Origin: Promethearchaeia archaeon
GTDB taxonomy: Archaea > Asgardarchaeota > Lokiarchaeia > Sigyniarchaeales > SOKP01
DNA length: 5,747 nucleotides
Assembly (NCBI GenBank): GCA_029856375.1
Contig: JAHQWX010000141.1
Coordinates: 1-5,747, forward strand
Reading direction: 5' to 3'
Numbering within the stretch: the first letter of the stretch is position 1; each line of letters begins with the position of its first letter. The translations under genes and the position numbers were made by a program. Shown one piece after another: positions 1 to 5,223 of the stretch. The notes beneath the pieces were generated by a model. That model worked only from the letters and a program-made list of their open reading frames with translations, ran no database searches and was not told the DNA's origin.

Positions 1-39
1 AAAGCTGCGCAAGTAGAATTATCAAATCGGAATTTTTAA
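1..39 (+). CDS. possible 3' tail of a rightward gene (12 codons)
   Basis: Reading from base 1, the frame encodes KAAQVELSNRNF and ends at TAA (37-39). A T-rich stretch follows within 20 bases, as expected at the end of an archaeal transcript, and the next gene to the right is on the opposite strand. Twelve codons cannot identify a product, and the other frames are open over similar lengths, so this is a weak call based mainly on context. Confidence 0.25.
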   Translation, partial: KAAQVELSNRNF

Positions 40-52
40 AATTTTAATTATA

Positions 53-66
53 TTTCTTTTTTTTTT
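53..66 (+). terminator. T-run terminator candidate
   Basis: TTTC followed by ten consecutive T on the plus strand, with no hairpin before it. Archaeal RNA polymerase can terminate at such runs. It would end a rightward gene arriving from the left edge. It lies about 50 bases past the stop of the leftward gene at 117 and has the wrong polarity to serve that gene. Confidence 0.4.
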
Positions 67-116
67 GTTCCTTTCGATTCTAACCGATTAAGTAATCAAT
101 TTCAGATCCTCTTGGA

Positions 117-641
117 CTATCTAGGCAAATAAAACTTGCATAAAGCGCATTGATATACCATCATTCGTCGGGTTGGACCAAGAATAACGAATGAATTCTT
201 CATTTCCCCTCCGCATTTGGGGCAATGTCTTACGAATGCTTCCCTCACTTGCTCTAACGCAGTTAATAGATTGGATTCTAACAAGCTTGTTTTCGGCGAC
301 ATTCTAGAAGGAGAAACGCTTAAATCGATTTCGGGCGTCCATTCTAAATCGGTTACCTCGTCAAATTCGGAAAACGATTCAAACTCGATGTCGTTGTACT
401 CTTCGAATTCAATTAAGTCGTTTTTATTCTCTTTGATAGAAGCAGGAGTTTTTGCGGCGGATTCTATTAAAAAAGGAGCGGTTTTTTCAGGTTTTTTGGC
501 CACGATAACTGTTGTTTTAATTTTGGCTGGTTTCTTCTTGGTAGTTACAATTTTTTGCCTTTTTTTCCAATTTAAGTAGATTTTTGTGATTCTATCGTGC
601 CAGATCGCGTGTCGTCCGGTCGTATCTTCGAACACTTTCAT
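117..641 (-). CDS. lysine-rich protein with C-terminal zinc ribbon, unknown function; 5' end uncertain
   Basis: The 174 residues counted from the first ATG fall into four parts. A short conserved-looking motif, TTGRHAIWHDRITKIYLNWKK (about 7-27), comes first. A Lys/Thr/Ala/Pro-rich basic linker (28-70) and a strongly acidic stretch rich in Glu, Asp and Phe (71-106) follow. The C-terminal zinc ribbon has Cys140/Cys143 (CPKCGG) and Cys165/Cys168 (CALC) and ends four residues before the stop. I do not recognise a named family. The motif resembles sequences I associate with Asgard archaeal hypothetical proteins, but that is only recollection. A basic tail plus a zinc ribbon suggests binding to nucleic acid or to a transcription or chromatin partner (inference). 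The chosen ATG is merely the first in frame. The frame remains open and protein-like far upstream, so the real protein is probably about 245 residues. It could be transcribed with the membrane protein gene upstream on the same strand. Confidence 0.75.
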   Translation of the reverse strand: MKVFEDTTGRHAIWHDRITKIYLNWKKRQKIVTTKKKPAKIKTTVIVAKKPEKTAPFLIESAAKTPASIKENKNDLIEFEEYNDIEFESFSEFDEVTDLEWTPEIDLSVSPSRMSPKTSLLESNLLTALEQVREAFVRHCPKCGGEMKNSFVILGPTRRMMVYQCALCKFYLPR

Positions 642-853
642 TAATTCCGATTCCTCCAGCTCGCTTAAATCGTCTGGCGGAGCGAGTTTCGGTTTCGCCT
701 TTTTAGGAGTAGCTTTTCGTTTTGACGCAGAGCTTTTCTTTTTAGTAGGAATTTTTAATCCCGCCAGAGTTAGAATGTTTCTTAATTCTAATAAGTCTTT
801 ACGAAAATATAAGTCCTTATACTTTTTAAAAAAGTAAGATATTCGCGTAACAT
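642..853 (-). other. probable missing N-terminal part of the zinc-ribbon gene, out of frame with its ATG
   Basis: Upstream of ATG 641 the same frame continues without a stop to 923 and contains no ATG, GTG or TTG codon. The translation looks like real protein. Around 783-830 it reads FKKYKDLYFRKDLLELR, then NILTLAGLKIP, a Lys/Ala/Pro-rich linker (687-746), and DDLSELEESEL running directly into the annotated Met. ATG codons lie at 851-853 and 859-861, but in the other two frames. The ATG at 853 opens MLREYLTF and would join the long frame by a single -1 shift at the T6 run. Either the assembly has a one-base error, the gene is mutated, or translation shifts frame. Rare ATT starts at 776 or 752 are another possibility. 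Confidence 0.55.
827..833 (-). other. U UUU UUA heptamer at the frame junction
   Basis: Read from the ATG at 853, the codons around 835-824 are ACT TTT TTA AAA. They contain T TTT TTA in the phase required for -1 slippage (X XXY YYZ). A -1 slip here continues as AAA AAG TAT AAG, which is exactly the long open frame. Without a slip, translation ends at TAG 788-790 after 21 residues. No clear downstream stem or pseudoknot is visible in this AT-rich stretch. A homopolymer sequencing error at the same run would look identical. Confidence 0.35.
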
Positions 854-871
854 AATCGCATGATTTTTTTG

Positions 872-877
872 AAAAAA
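872..877 (-). terminator. weak T-run downstream of the 7TM gene
   Basis: Six consecutive T on the minus strand, about 47 bases past the stop of the membrane protein gene. It lies between two same-strand genes, so it may equally be read through. No stem precedes it. Confidence 0.2.
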
Positions 878-923
878 CGCGTAGTAAAAGTGGAACAAAA
901 TAGGAATGAAGAGTTGGGATTAT

Positions 924-1694
924 TTAAACTTGTTTTCCAACACCGTAATAGGTAAAATACGCGCCTGTGGCTATTAATATTAGCTGAATTAACCCCGATA
1001 CCAACCTGATCGTGGATTCGGTCACTTCAGTGGGAGAAATCAAAGGAGCTAAAAGATTTGTTGTAACGATCATCAAAGCCACAGACCATAAAAGAATGAC
1101 TCCGATCGTGAAATATCGCCATTTCTTAGACAGCTCTTTATCTTCAAATTGCCTTGAAACCTTCAGACTGAAGAAGATAGAAAGCACAAGAGTAACCGCA
1201 GTAATTATAAGCACATACGCTGTAGAGAGCGGGTACCAAACTGGGGATTTTTGGACATATACGGGTGGATTGTAATTTATTGAATCTAATTCAATGGAAA
1301 CCACAGCAGTATCGGGCATTATATAGAGCATAGATAGCAATACTGCGTACGAAACTATGATGATAATCTGTTTTGGTGTATTAATCACCTTTTCAGATTT
1401 TTCGATTATTAAGATAAATAACAGCAAAAAGATCAAACCCATAGTCATTACGATATAGGCAAGGATATTGAAAAACTCGACCAACCCTTGAAGCAAGGGG
1501 ATGTCAATAGGAGCGTAAATGAAGTTTATCACTGGTGCTCCTGCTCCGCTTAGGAAGAAAAAAGCCGAGAAGATCTGATTTAACCGTTTTTTAGGATTTC
1601 TCTTAAGCATCTTAATGCCTACATAGATCATGAACACACATAATGTTCCTTGGACTATGTATACTTGTATAAATCGAGTTGTACTCATTACCAT
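924..1694 (-). CDS. stand-alone 7-transmembrane protein, receptor-like
   Basis: This is a 256-residue membrane protein with seven hydrophobic segments, at about 8-30, 40-60, 66-97, 109-126, 153-177, 194-215 and 228-250. The positive charges fall in loops 1 (KRNPKKR), 3 (EKSEKVINTPK) and 5 (KVSRQFEDKELSKKWR), which predicts an outside N terminus and a cytoplasmic C terminus. The largest outside loop (127-152) carries acidic residues, Asn, Tyr and Pro. Size, topology and feel resemble the N-terminal 7TM sensor region of some histidine kinases (HisKA_7TM type). Here, however, the protein stops right after TM7 with no kinase or other cytoplasmic domain. It may be a sensor that signals through a partner, or a transport or structural protein; the sequence does not decide. 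I see no retinal-binding lysine motif in TM7. Met3 is an equally possible start. Confidence 0.8.
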   Translation of the reverse strand: MVMSTTRFIQVYIVQGTLCVFMIYVGIKMLKRNPKKRLNQIFSAFFFLSGAGAPVINFIYAPIDIPLLQGLVEFFNILAYIVMTMGLIFLLLFILIIEKSEKVINTPKQIIIIVSYAVLLSMLYIMPDTAVVSIELDSINYNPPVYVQKSPVWYPLSTAYVLIITAVTLVLSIFFSLKVSRQFEDKELSKKWRYFTIGVILLWSVALMIVTTNLLAPLISPTEVTESTIRLVSGLIQLILIATGAYFTYYGVGKQV

Positions 1695-1735
1695 TTCATA
1701 CCACGCTCGTTTGCTCTATTGATTATTTTTGAATT

Positions 1736-1769
1736 GGATATTATATTTAATCAAACTTTAGATATATAA
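1736..1769 (-). promoter_or_regulatory. candidate TATA boxes for the 7TM gene
   Basis: On the minus strand two archaeal TATA-like elements lie upstream of the start at 1694: TTATATAT (1769-1762) and TTAAATATAATAT (1750-1738). Transcription would begin roughly 25 bases downstream of whichever is used, giving a leader of about 25-45 bases. The region is AT-rich, so the match alone is weak. Confidence 0.35.
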
Positions 1770-1900
1770 GATTATGTATTGTTTAATTAAATCGTTTGAA
1801 AATATTTATATGGGATTGCATAGCGATAAATGCGACAGCTACGACAAGGTATCCACCAATCTTTACATTTTTGCGGTTTTTAAATTTTTCTTAATATTTT

Positions 1901-1922
1901 TTATATTTAGTACTTATATTTT
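1901..1922 (+). promoter_or_regulatory. candidate TATA box for the radical SAM gene
   Basis: TTATATTT (1901-1908) and CTTATATTTT (1913-1922) lie 40-60 bases upstream of the start at 1963, a plausible distance for an archaeal promoter with a short leader. The run is within very AT-rich sequence, so the exact box is uncertain. Confidence 0.3.
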
Positions 1923-1962
1923 CAATACAATAACATTAAAATTGAGTATTAATTAATTCAAT

Positions 1963-2892
1963 ATGGGAAAGCAAATGAAAGTTCTTCAGCCTGAAACGAT
2001 TGTCATCAGACCTCCAGTTGAAGCGTACTCCCTTTTGATTCCGGTTACGGGAGGGTGCTCGTGGAACACGCAGACGGGAGGATGTAGATTTTGTGGTACT
2101 TATAAAGGTATTTATGGCGGAGTTCAGCCATATGCTATACGACCCTTAGAAGATGTTCTCGCAGATATTGACATATACGCCGAAAGACATTACGACGGTT
2201 TTCCAGTTTTTTTAGCTGGAGGAAATCCAACATCTTTACCAACGGAACATTTAGCAACGATTGTAAGGTATGTGAGAGAAAGAATCAAAAATGTCCCAAG
2301 GATAAGTTGTTACGCGAGAGCCCTAGACATCCTGAGAAAAACTGATGAAGAACTAAGAATTTTAGCTGAAGCCGGTCTTGACATAGTTTATATGGGTTTA
2401 GAGAGCGGGTCCGATAAAATACTCCGCATGATGAGAAAGGGAGTGAATTCTAAGGGATATATTAAGGCGGGTAAGAGATTAATGGATGCTGGTATTAAAT
2501 TATCCTTATATATCATTATTGGGTTGGGAGGCTACAAGTATAGCGAAGAGCACTGTTTAGAGACAGCGAAAGTCCTTACGGAAATTAATCCAACTATATT
2601 TCGATTTCGAACGTTACATATAGTACCCGGAAGCGAGATTTATAAAGATGTGCGAGAGGGGAAATTTGAGTTATTAAGGCCGATCGACAATGTTAAAGAA
2701 GAGTATTTAATTATCAAGAATCTAGGACCGAATGTTACATCAGCTGTAAGAAACGACCACATTTCAAACTATTGTGATTTCGAATCAGAAAATATTAAGG
2801 AAGATCGCGAAATGGTCTTGAAATATTTAGAAGAGCTCCTAGATAATCCAAGAATACAAAAAGCACAGCGAAAGCTTCTTACTCGAATGTAG
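1963..2892 (+). CDS. radical SAM protein with unusual Cx8Cx2C cluster motif, function unknown
   Basis: A 309-residue radical SAM enzyme, which should bind a [4Fe-4S] cluster and cleave S-adenosylmethionine to start radical chemistry. The cluster cysteines are Cys32, Cys41 and Cys44 in GGCSWNTQTGGCRFCGTYKG. The usual spacing is Cx3Cx2C; here it is Cx8Cx2C. Other core elements are FLAGGNPTSLP (83-93, in the position of the SAM-binding GGE motif), YMGLESGSDKILRMMRKG (143-160) and IIIGLGG (184-190). The C-terminal NDHISNY (264-270) is a feature I recall from a broad uncharacterised bacterial and archaeal group related to COG1032. No cobalamin domain or auxiliary cluster is evident. The substrate is unknown. 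There is no Shine-Dalgarno before ATG 1963. ATG 1975 has GGGAAAG just upstream, so Met5 is an alternative start. The 3' end faces a methyltransferase across six bases, so the two are not co-transcribed. Confidence 0.88.
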   Translation: MGKQMKVLQPETIVIRPPVEAYSLLIPVTGGCSWNTQTGGCRFCGTYKGIYGGVQPYAIRPLEDVLADIDIYAERHYDGFPVFLAGGNPTSLPTEHLATIVRYVRERIKNVPRISCYARALDILRKTDEELRILAEAGLDIVYMGLESGSDKILRMMRKGVNSKGYIKAGKRLMDAGIKLSLYIIIGLGGYKYSEEHCLETAKVLTEINPTIFRFRTLHIVPGSEIYKDVREGKFELLRPIDNVKEEYLIIKNLGPNVTSAVRNDHISNYCDFESENIKEDREMVLKYLEELLDNPRIQKAQRKLLTRM

Positions 2893-2894
2893 AG

Positions 2895-2908
2895 TTCTTT
2901 ATTTTTTT
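2895..2908 (+). terminator. T-run terminator for the radical SAM gene, inside the neighbour's 3' end
   Basis: Immediately after the TAG at 2890-2892 the plus strand reads TTCTTTATTTTTTT, ending in seven T (2902-2908). Read on the other strand it forms the stop and final Lys codons of the converging methyltransferase gene. The radical SAM transcript would therefore end over its neighbour's coding end. Confidence 0.45.
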
Positions 2909-3498
2909 GCGCAAGCCCATAAGTTTAAGAAGAATTCAAAATACCCCATTTGAATATTCTCCTGTTTAAAATTAGCCTTAAGTAGGAGGTTATTAAGTTC
3001 TATTAAATTAAAAGCTTTCTTATGCTCTTCAATCTCATCTGGGCTTACTAAGTGAAGTTTGGCCATTATTTTAAGGGGAATGTCGCTCCACATTGCAGGA
3101 GTTGTTATTATGAGGATTCCTCCTTCATTTAGCATAGAATAGCTTTCCTTCAAAACTTTCAATAATTGGACTGAATCTAAATGTTCTATGAATGCTAGCA
3201 TCGTAATCACATCAAAATAGTTGTCTTTAAACGGTAAATCCAAATTGGCACAAATGTCGTGCTGTTTTAAATGGAGATGAAGAGATTTGATCTCCATTTC
3301 TTTAACTTCTTGATCGATTCCGCATTTAACATCAAAATCTGAGTTTATGAGAAAGAGCGGATAAGATCCACACCCGATATCTAAAATATATTCGCTCTTT
3401 TTGAATTTTTTTATTATTTTCTGGGCTCTTTTCATCCTTTGGATAGAAAGAAATTTTTCTAATAAACCGAACCCTCTAGTAACTTTTTCAGATGACAT
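2899..3498 (-). CDS. class I SAM-dependent methyltransferase (Methyltransf_11-like), substrate unknown
   Basis: A 199-residue Rossmann-fold methyltransferase. Motif I is ILDIGCGSYP (38-47), which binds SAM. The acidic residue after the second strand is Asp62 (GIDQE). Asp81 in QHDI fits the adenine-contacting position, followed by LPFKDNYFDVITMLAFIEHL (88-107), the motif IV region with the Methyltransf_11-style E-H. LNEGGILIITTP (123-134) is the motif V-VI strand. After it, HKKAFNLIELNNLLLKANF (159-177) resembles the helix typical of enzymes acting on lipid, sugar or small-molecule acceptors. That is only a hint, and no specific family is recognisable. There is no signal peptide or membrane segment, so it is likely cytoplasmic. 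The N-terminal 30 residues are basic and helical. The gene diverges from guaB and converges on the radical SAM gene; neither arrangement fixes its role. Confidence 0.85.
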   Translation of the reverse strand: MSSEKVTRGFGLLEKFLSIQRMKRAQKIIKKFKKSEYILDIGCGSYPLFLINSDFDVKCGIDQEVKEMEIKSLHLHLKQHDICANLDLPFKDNYFDVITMLAFIEHLDSVQLLKVLKESYSMLNEGGILIITTPAMWSDIPLKIMAKLHLVSPDEIEEHKKAFNLIELNNLLLKANFKQENIQMGYFEFFLNLWACAKK

Positions 3499-3546
3499 TT
3501 TGGATTTAAATTAAAATTTATCCTAAAATTTATTTGGGCTAAAACA

Positions 3547-3557
3547 GTTATATTTTT
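3547..3557 (-). promoter_or_regulatory. candidate TATA box for the methyltransferase gene
   Basis: The minus strand reads AAAAATATAAC about 50 bases upstream of the start at 3498. It stands back to back with the guaB TATA candidate, so access to the two promoters could interfere. The support is position and composition only. Confidence 0.25.
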
Positions 3558-3584
3558 AATAATTTATATATTCTTAATAATTTA
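3553..3584 (+). repeat. 11-bp direct repeat around the guaB TATA box
   Basis: TTAATAATTTA occurs exactly at 3556-3566 and again at 3574-3584, 18 bases apart, bracketing the TATA candidate. Each copy belongs to a decamer (TTTTTAATAA, TTCTTAATAA) that differs by one base from TTATTAATAA, which occurs twice before purH. It could be an operator or AT-rich coincidence. Confidence 0.4.
3563..3570 (+). promoter_or_regulatory. TATA box candidate for guaB
   Basis: TTTATATA is a close match to the archaeal TATA consensus, 52 bases before the guaB ATG. It predicts a transcription start near 3592-3596 and a leader of about 27 bases. The leader has only a weak GTGGCGA, so initiation may not depend on a Shine-Dalgarno site. 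Similar 10-base elements flank the box at 3553-3562 and 3571-3580. Confidence 0.5.
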
Positions 3585-3621
3585 TTTAAGAAATAAAAAG
3601 AAGAGTAAGTGGCGATTTTCA

Positions 3622-5100
3622 ATGCCCGGAAACTATAGAAAAAAAATTCTCGCAGATCAAGGTTGGATGCACGCGTTTGACGATGTCCTGATAAAGCCTG
3701 GTTTCACGAGTTTCGATCCAAATGAAGTAGATATCTCAACAAGCTTGGGACCTTACAATTTTTCAATTCCAATCATGTCTGCTGCGATGGATACTGTTAC
3801 AGAAGAGAGAATGGCGATTCAAATGGCCTTACTAGGAGGACTCGGAGTTATTCACCGAAACTGCTCGTTTGAAAAAAGACTTGAAATGGTTAAAAAAGTC
3901 AAGAGAGCTCGTGGATATATGGTCGAGAATGTAGCAACAGTTCCTCCCGATTGTTCCATATTAGAAGCAAAGTCAAGAATGGAACAGTTCGAAATTAGCG
4001 GTTTAGTAGTTGCTGACGATCAGCAAAAAGTGATTGGCGTTGTAACTTCGAGGGATTTACCATTTGATAAGAAAATGATGAATCATGGTCTCGTTAAAGA
4101 TATAATGACTAAGGACGTAATAACTGGAAAAGAAGGCATTACAAGAGAAGCTGCTGCTGAATTGCTGTATAAACACCGTATAGAAAAACTGCCAATCGTA
4201 GACGACGAATGCAAACTCGTGGGTTTAATTACCACCAAAGACCTTAAACCAGACTTTCCAAAGGCATCCCTTGATAAAAGGGGGAGATTACTGTGCGCTT
4301 TGGCTATTTCTCCGGTAATGCCTGAAAAGAAAGAGGAGATTAAGATATTCAAAGAAATTGCACAATATGTCGACATTTTCTTCGTTGATGTAGCCGATTT
4401 CTATAAGAAGAAAGATATCGAGGGAGTTAAGGAAATAATGGACAATCTTAATGCGAGTTTCGTTCTAGGAAATATAGGAACATTTGAAGCAGCAGAATTC
4501 CTTCTAACAAAAGTTGATTACGATCGAGATAAATTCATTGCATTAAAAGTAGGAATGGGATCTGGGTCTATATGTTCGACATCTATCCAAACTGGTGTTG
4601 GAGCTCCGACTTTATTTGCAACCGCTCAAATTGCTGATGCTATTGAAAAGTACGATCCGAAAATGGGATTAATTGCTGATGGAGGATTTAAAAATTTAGG
4701 AGATTTACCCAAGGCTTTCACTGTAGGCGCTGACATGATTATGACTGGACATTTTTTTGCAGGATGTAGCGAAAGCCCCGGACTTGTAGATACAATTCAA
4801 GGGCGTAAAGTAAAAGTATATCGTGGTATGGGGAGTAAGGAAGCGAGATTCGTAGAAGGGGACTACATTTTTGATCGATACTCTAAGGACATGAAAACAT
4901 TACCTGAAGGGGTAAGTGACTATGTTCCATTTGTAGGACCAGTTGAGGGAGTCATCGATCAACTAACAACTGGTATTAAAAACGGGATGATTTACGCAGG
5001 CGCGCAAAAAATAAAAGATATGAAGGATGTCGAAATTGGTATAGTAACCGTGAGCGGAAAAGTAGAAAGCGAGCCTCACGACTTAGTAGGCAAATGGTAA
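3622..5100 (+). CDS. guaB: IMP dehydrogenase
   Basis: Oxidises IMP to XMP with NAD+, the committed step to guanine nucleotides, in the cytoplasm and normally as a tetramer. The 492 residues are the usual full length. The first barrel part includes FDDVLIKPGF and IPIMSAAMDTVTEERMAIQMA (19-69). Two CBS domains follow (about 97-150 and 157-210). The rest of the barrel holds GNIGT (283-287), the catalytic loop VGMGSGSICST with Cys318 and Thr320 (310-320), IADGGF (351-356), YRGMGS (400-405) and the mobile flap with Arg419-Tyr420 before EGVSDYVPFVG (429-439). Cys318 and the Arg-Tyr pair argue for dehydrogenase rather than GMP reductase. The NAD-side loop is odd: DVADF (256-260) replaces DTAHG or DSSQG. 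About six extra residues (near 296-304) precede the catalytic strand. The start is supported by homology from the first residues and by the upstream TATA box. Confidence 0.95.
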   Translation: MPGNYRKKILADQGWMHAFDDVLIKPGFTSFDPNEVDISTSLGPYNFSIPIMSAAMDTVTEERMAIQMALLGGLGVIHRNCSFEKRLEMVKKVKRARGYMVENVATVPPDCSILEAKSRMEQFEISGLVVADDQQKVIGVVTSRDLPFDKKMMNHGLVKDIMTKDVITGKEGITREAAAELLYKHRIEKLPIVDDECKLVGLITTKDLKPDFPKASLDKRGRLLCALAISPVMPEKKEEIKIFKEIAQYVDIFFVDVADFYKKKDIEGVKEIMDNLNASFVLGNIGTFEAAEFLLTKVDYDRDKFIALKVGMGSGSICSTSIQTGVGAPTLFATAQIADAIEKYDPKMGLIADGGFKNLGDLPKAFTVGADMIMTGHFFAGCSESPGLVDTIQGRKVKVYRGMGSKEARFVEGDYIFDRYSKDMKTLPEGVSDYVPFVGPVEGVIDQLTTGIKNGMIYAGAQKIKDMKDVEIGIVTVSGKVESEPHDLVGKW

Positions 5101-5130
5101 TGATATCTCAGATTATTTCTTAAATTTAAC

Positions 5131-5171
5131 TAATTTTATTAATAAGTGTTAGCGGTTTATTAATAAAATTA
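5131..5171. repeat. perfect 15-bp inverted repeat between guaB and purH
   Basis: TAATTTTATTAATAA (5131-5145) is exactly reverse-complementary to TTATTAATAAAATTA (5157-5171), separated by GTGTTAGCGGT. Each arm contains the self-complementary decamer TTATTAATAA, and the two decamers start 21 bases apart, about two helical turns. It begins 30 bases after the guaB stop and ends just before a TATA-like stretch for purH. It could be a repressor operator, or a weak AT-only hairpin in the guaB 3' end. Confidence 0.75.
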
Positions 5172-5172
5172 A

Positions 5173-5182
5173 TATTTAATAT
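5173..5182 (+). promoter_or_regulatory. TATA box candidate for purH
   Basis: TATTTAATAT lies 42-51 bases before the purH ATG and directly abuts the right arm of the inverted repeat, so anything bound to the repeat could block or aid TBP/TFB. CTATAAAGG (5194-5202) is an alternative, but is close to the start codon. Confidence 0.35.
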
Positions 5183-5223
5183 TGTTCGAATTACTATAAA
5201 GGTAAATTGAGATTGATTTAAAT

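Larger units (their letters stand above)
1695..1962. other. AT-rich intergenic region between divergent genes
   Basis: It separates the leftward membrane protein gene from the rightward radical SAM gene, so both promoters should lie here. The middle (about 1813-1862) is less AT-rich than its flanks. A 60-codon plus-strand frame (1774-1956) and a 35-codon minus-strand frame without a start before its hydrophobic stretch are both present. Neither is convincing as a gene. I see no RNA gene or repeat here. Confidence 0.5.

Noticed and set aside
217..837. Plus-strand open frames at 217-579 and 586-837
   Set aside because: They are antisense to the zinc-ribbon gene and its extension, which have clear motif content. 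Their Ser/Phe/Leu-rich translations are typical of shadows of Lys/Glu-rich genes.
864..877. T7-G-A6 run that looks like an inverted repeat
   Set aside because: A one-base loop cannot form a hairpin, and it is simply adjacent homopolymers.
1012..1275. Plus-strand open frame opposite the 7TM gene
   Set aside because: Antisense to a well-supported membrane protein. No family features.
1783..1890. 35-codon minus-strand frame containing IGGYLVVAVAFIAMQSH, like one membrane helix
   Set aside because: It has no ATG, GTG or TTG before the hydrophobic segment and no ribosome site. It could be a decayed fragment but cannot be supported as a gene.
1774..1956. 60-codon plus-strand reading frame with a hydrophobic stretch, just before the radical SAM gene
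   Set aside because: Its content is dominated by Phe, Ile, Leu, Asn and Lys, as expected from translating AT-rich spacer. It covers the likely promoters of both flanking genes and has no recognisable motif.
4083..4376. Minus-strand open frame within guaB
   Set aside because: Lies wholly inside the CBS and barrel coding region of guaB, with no independent evidence.
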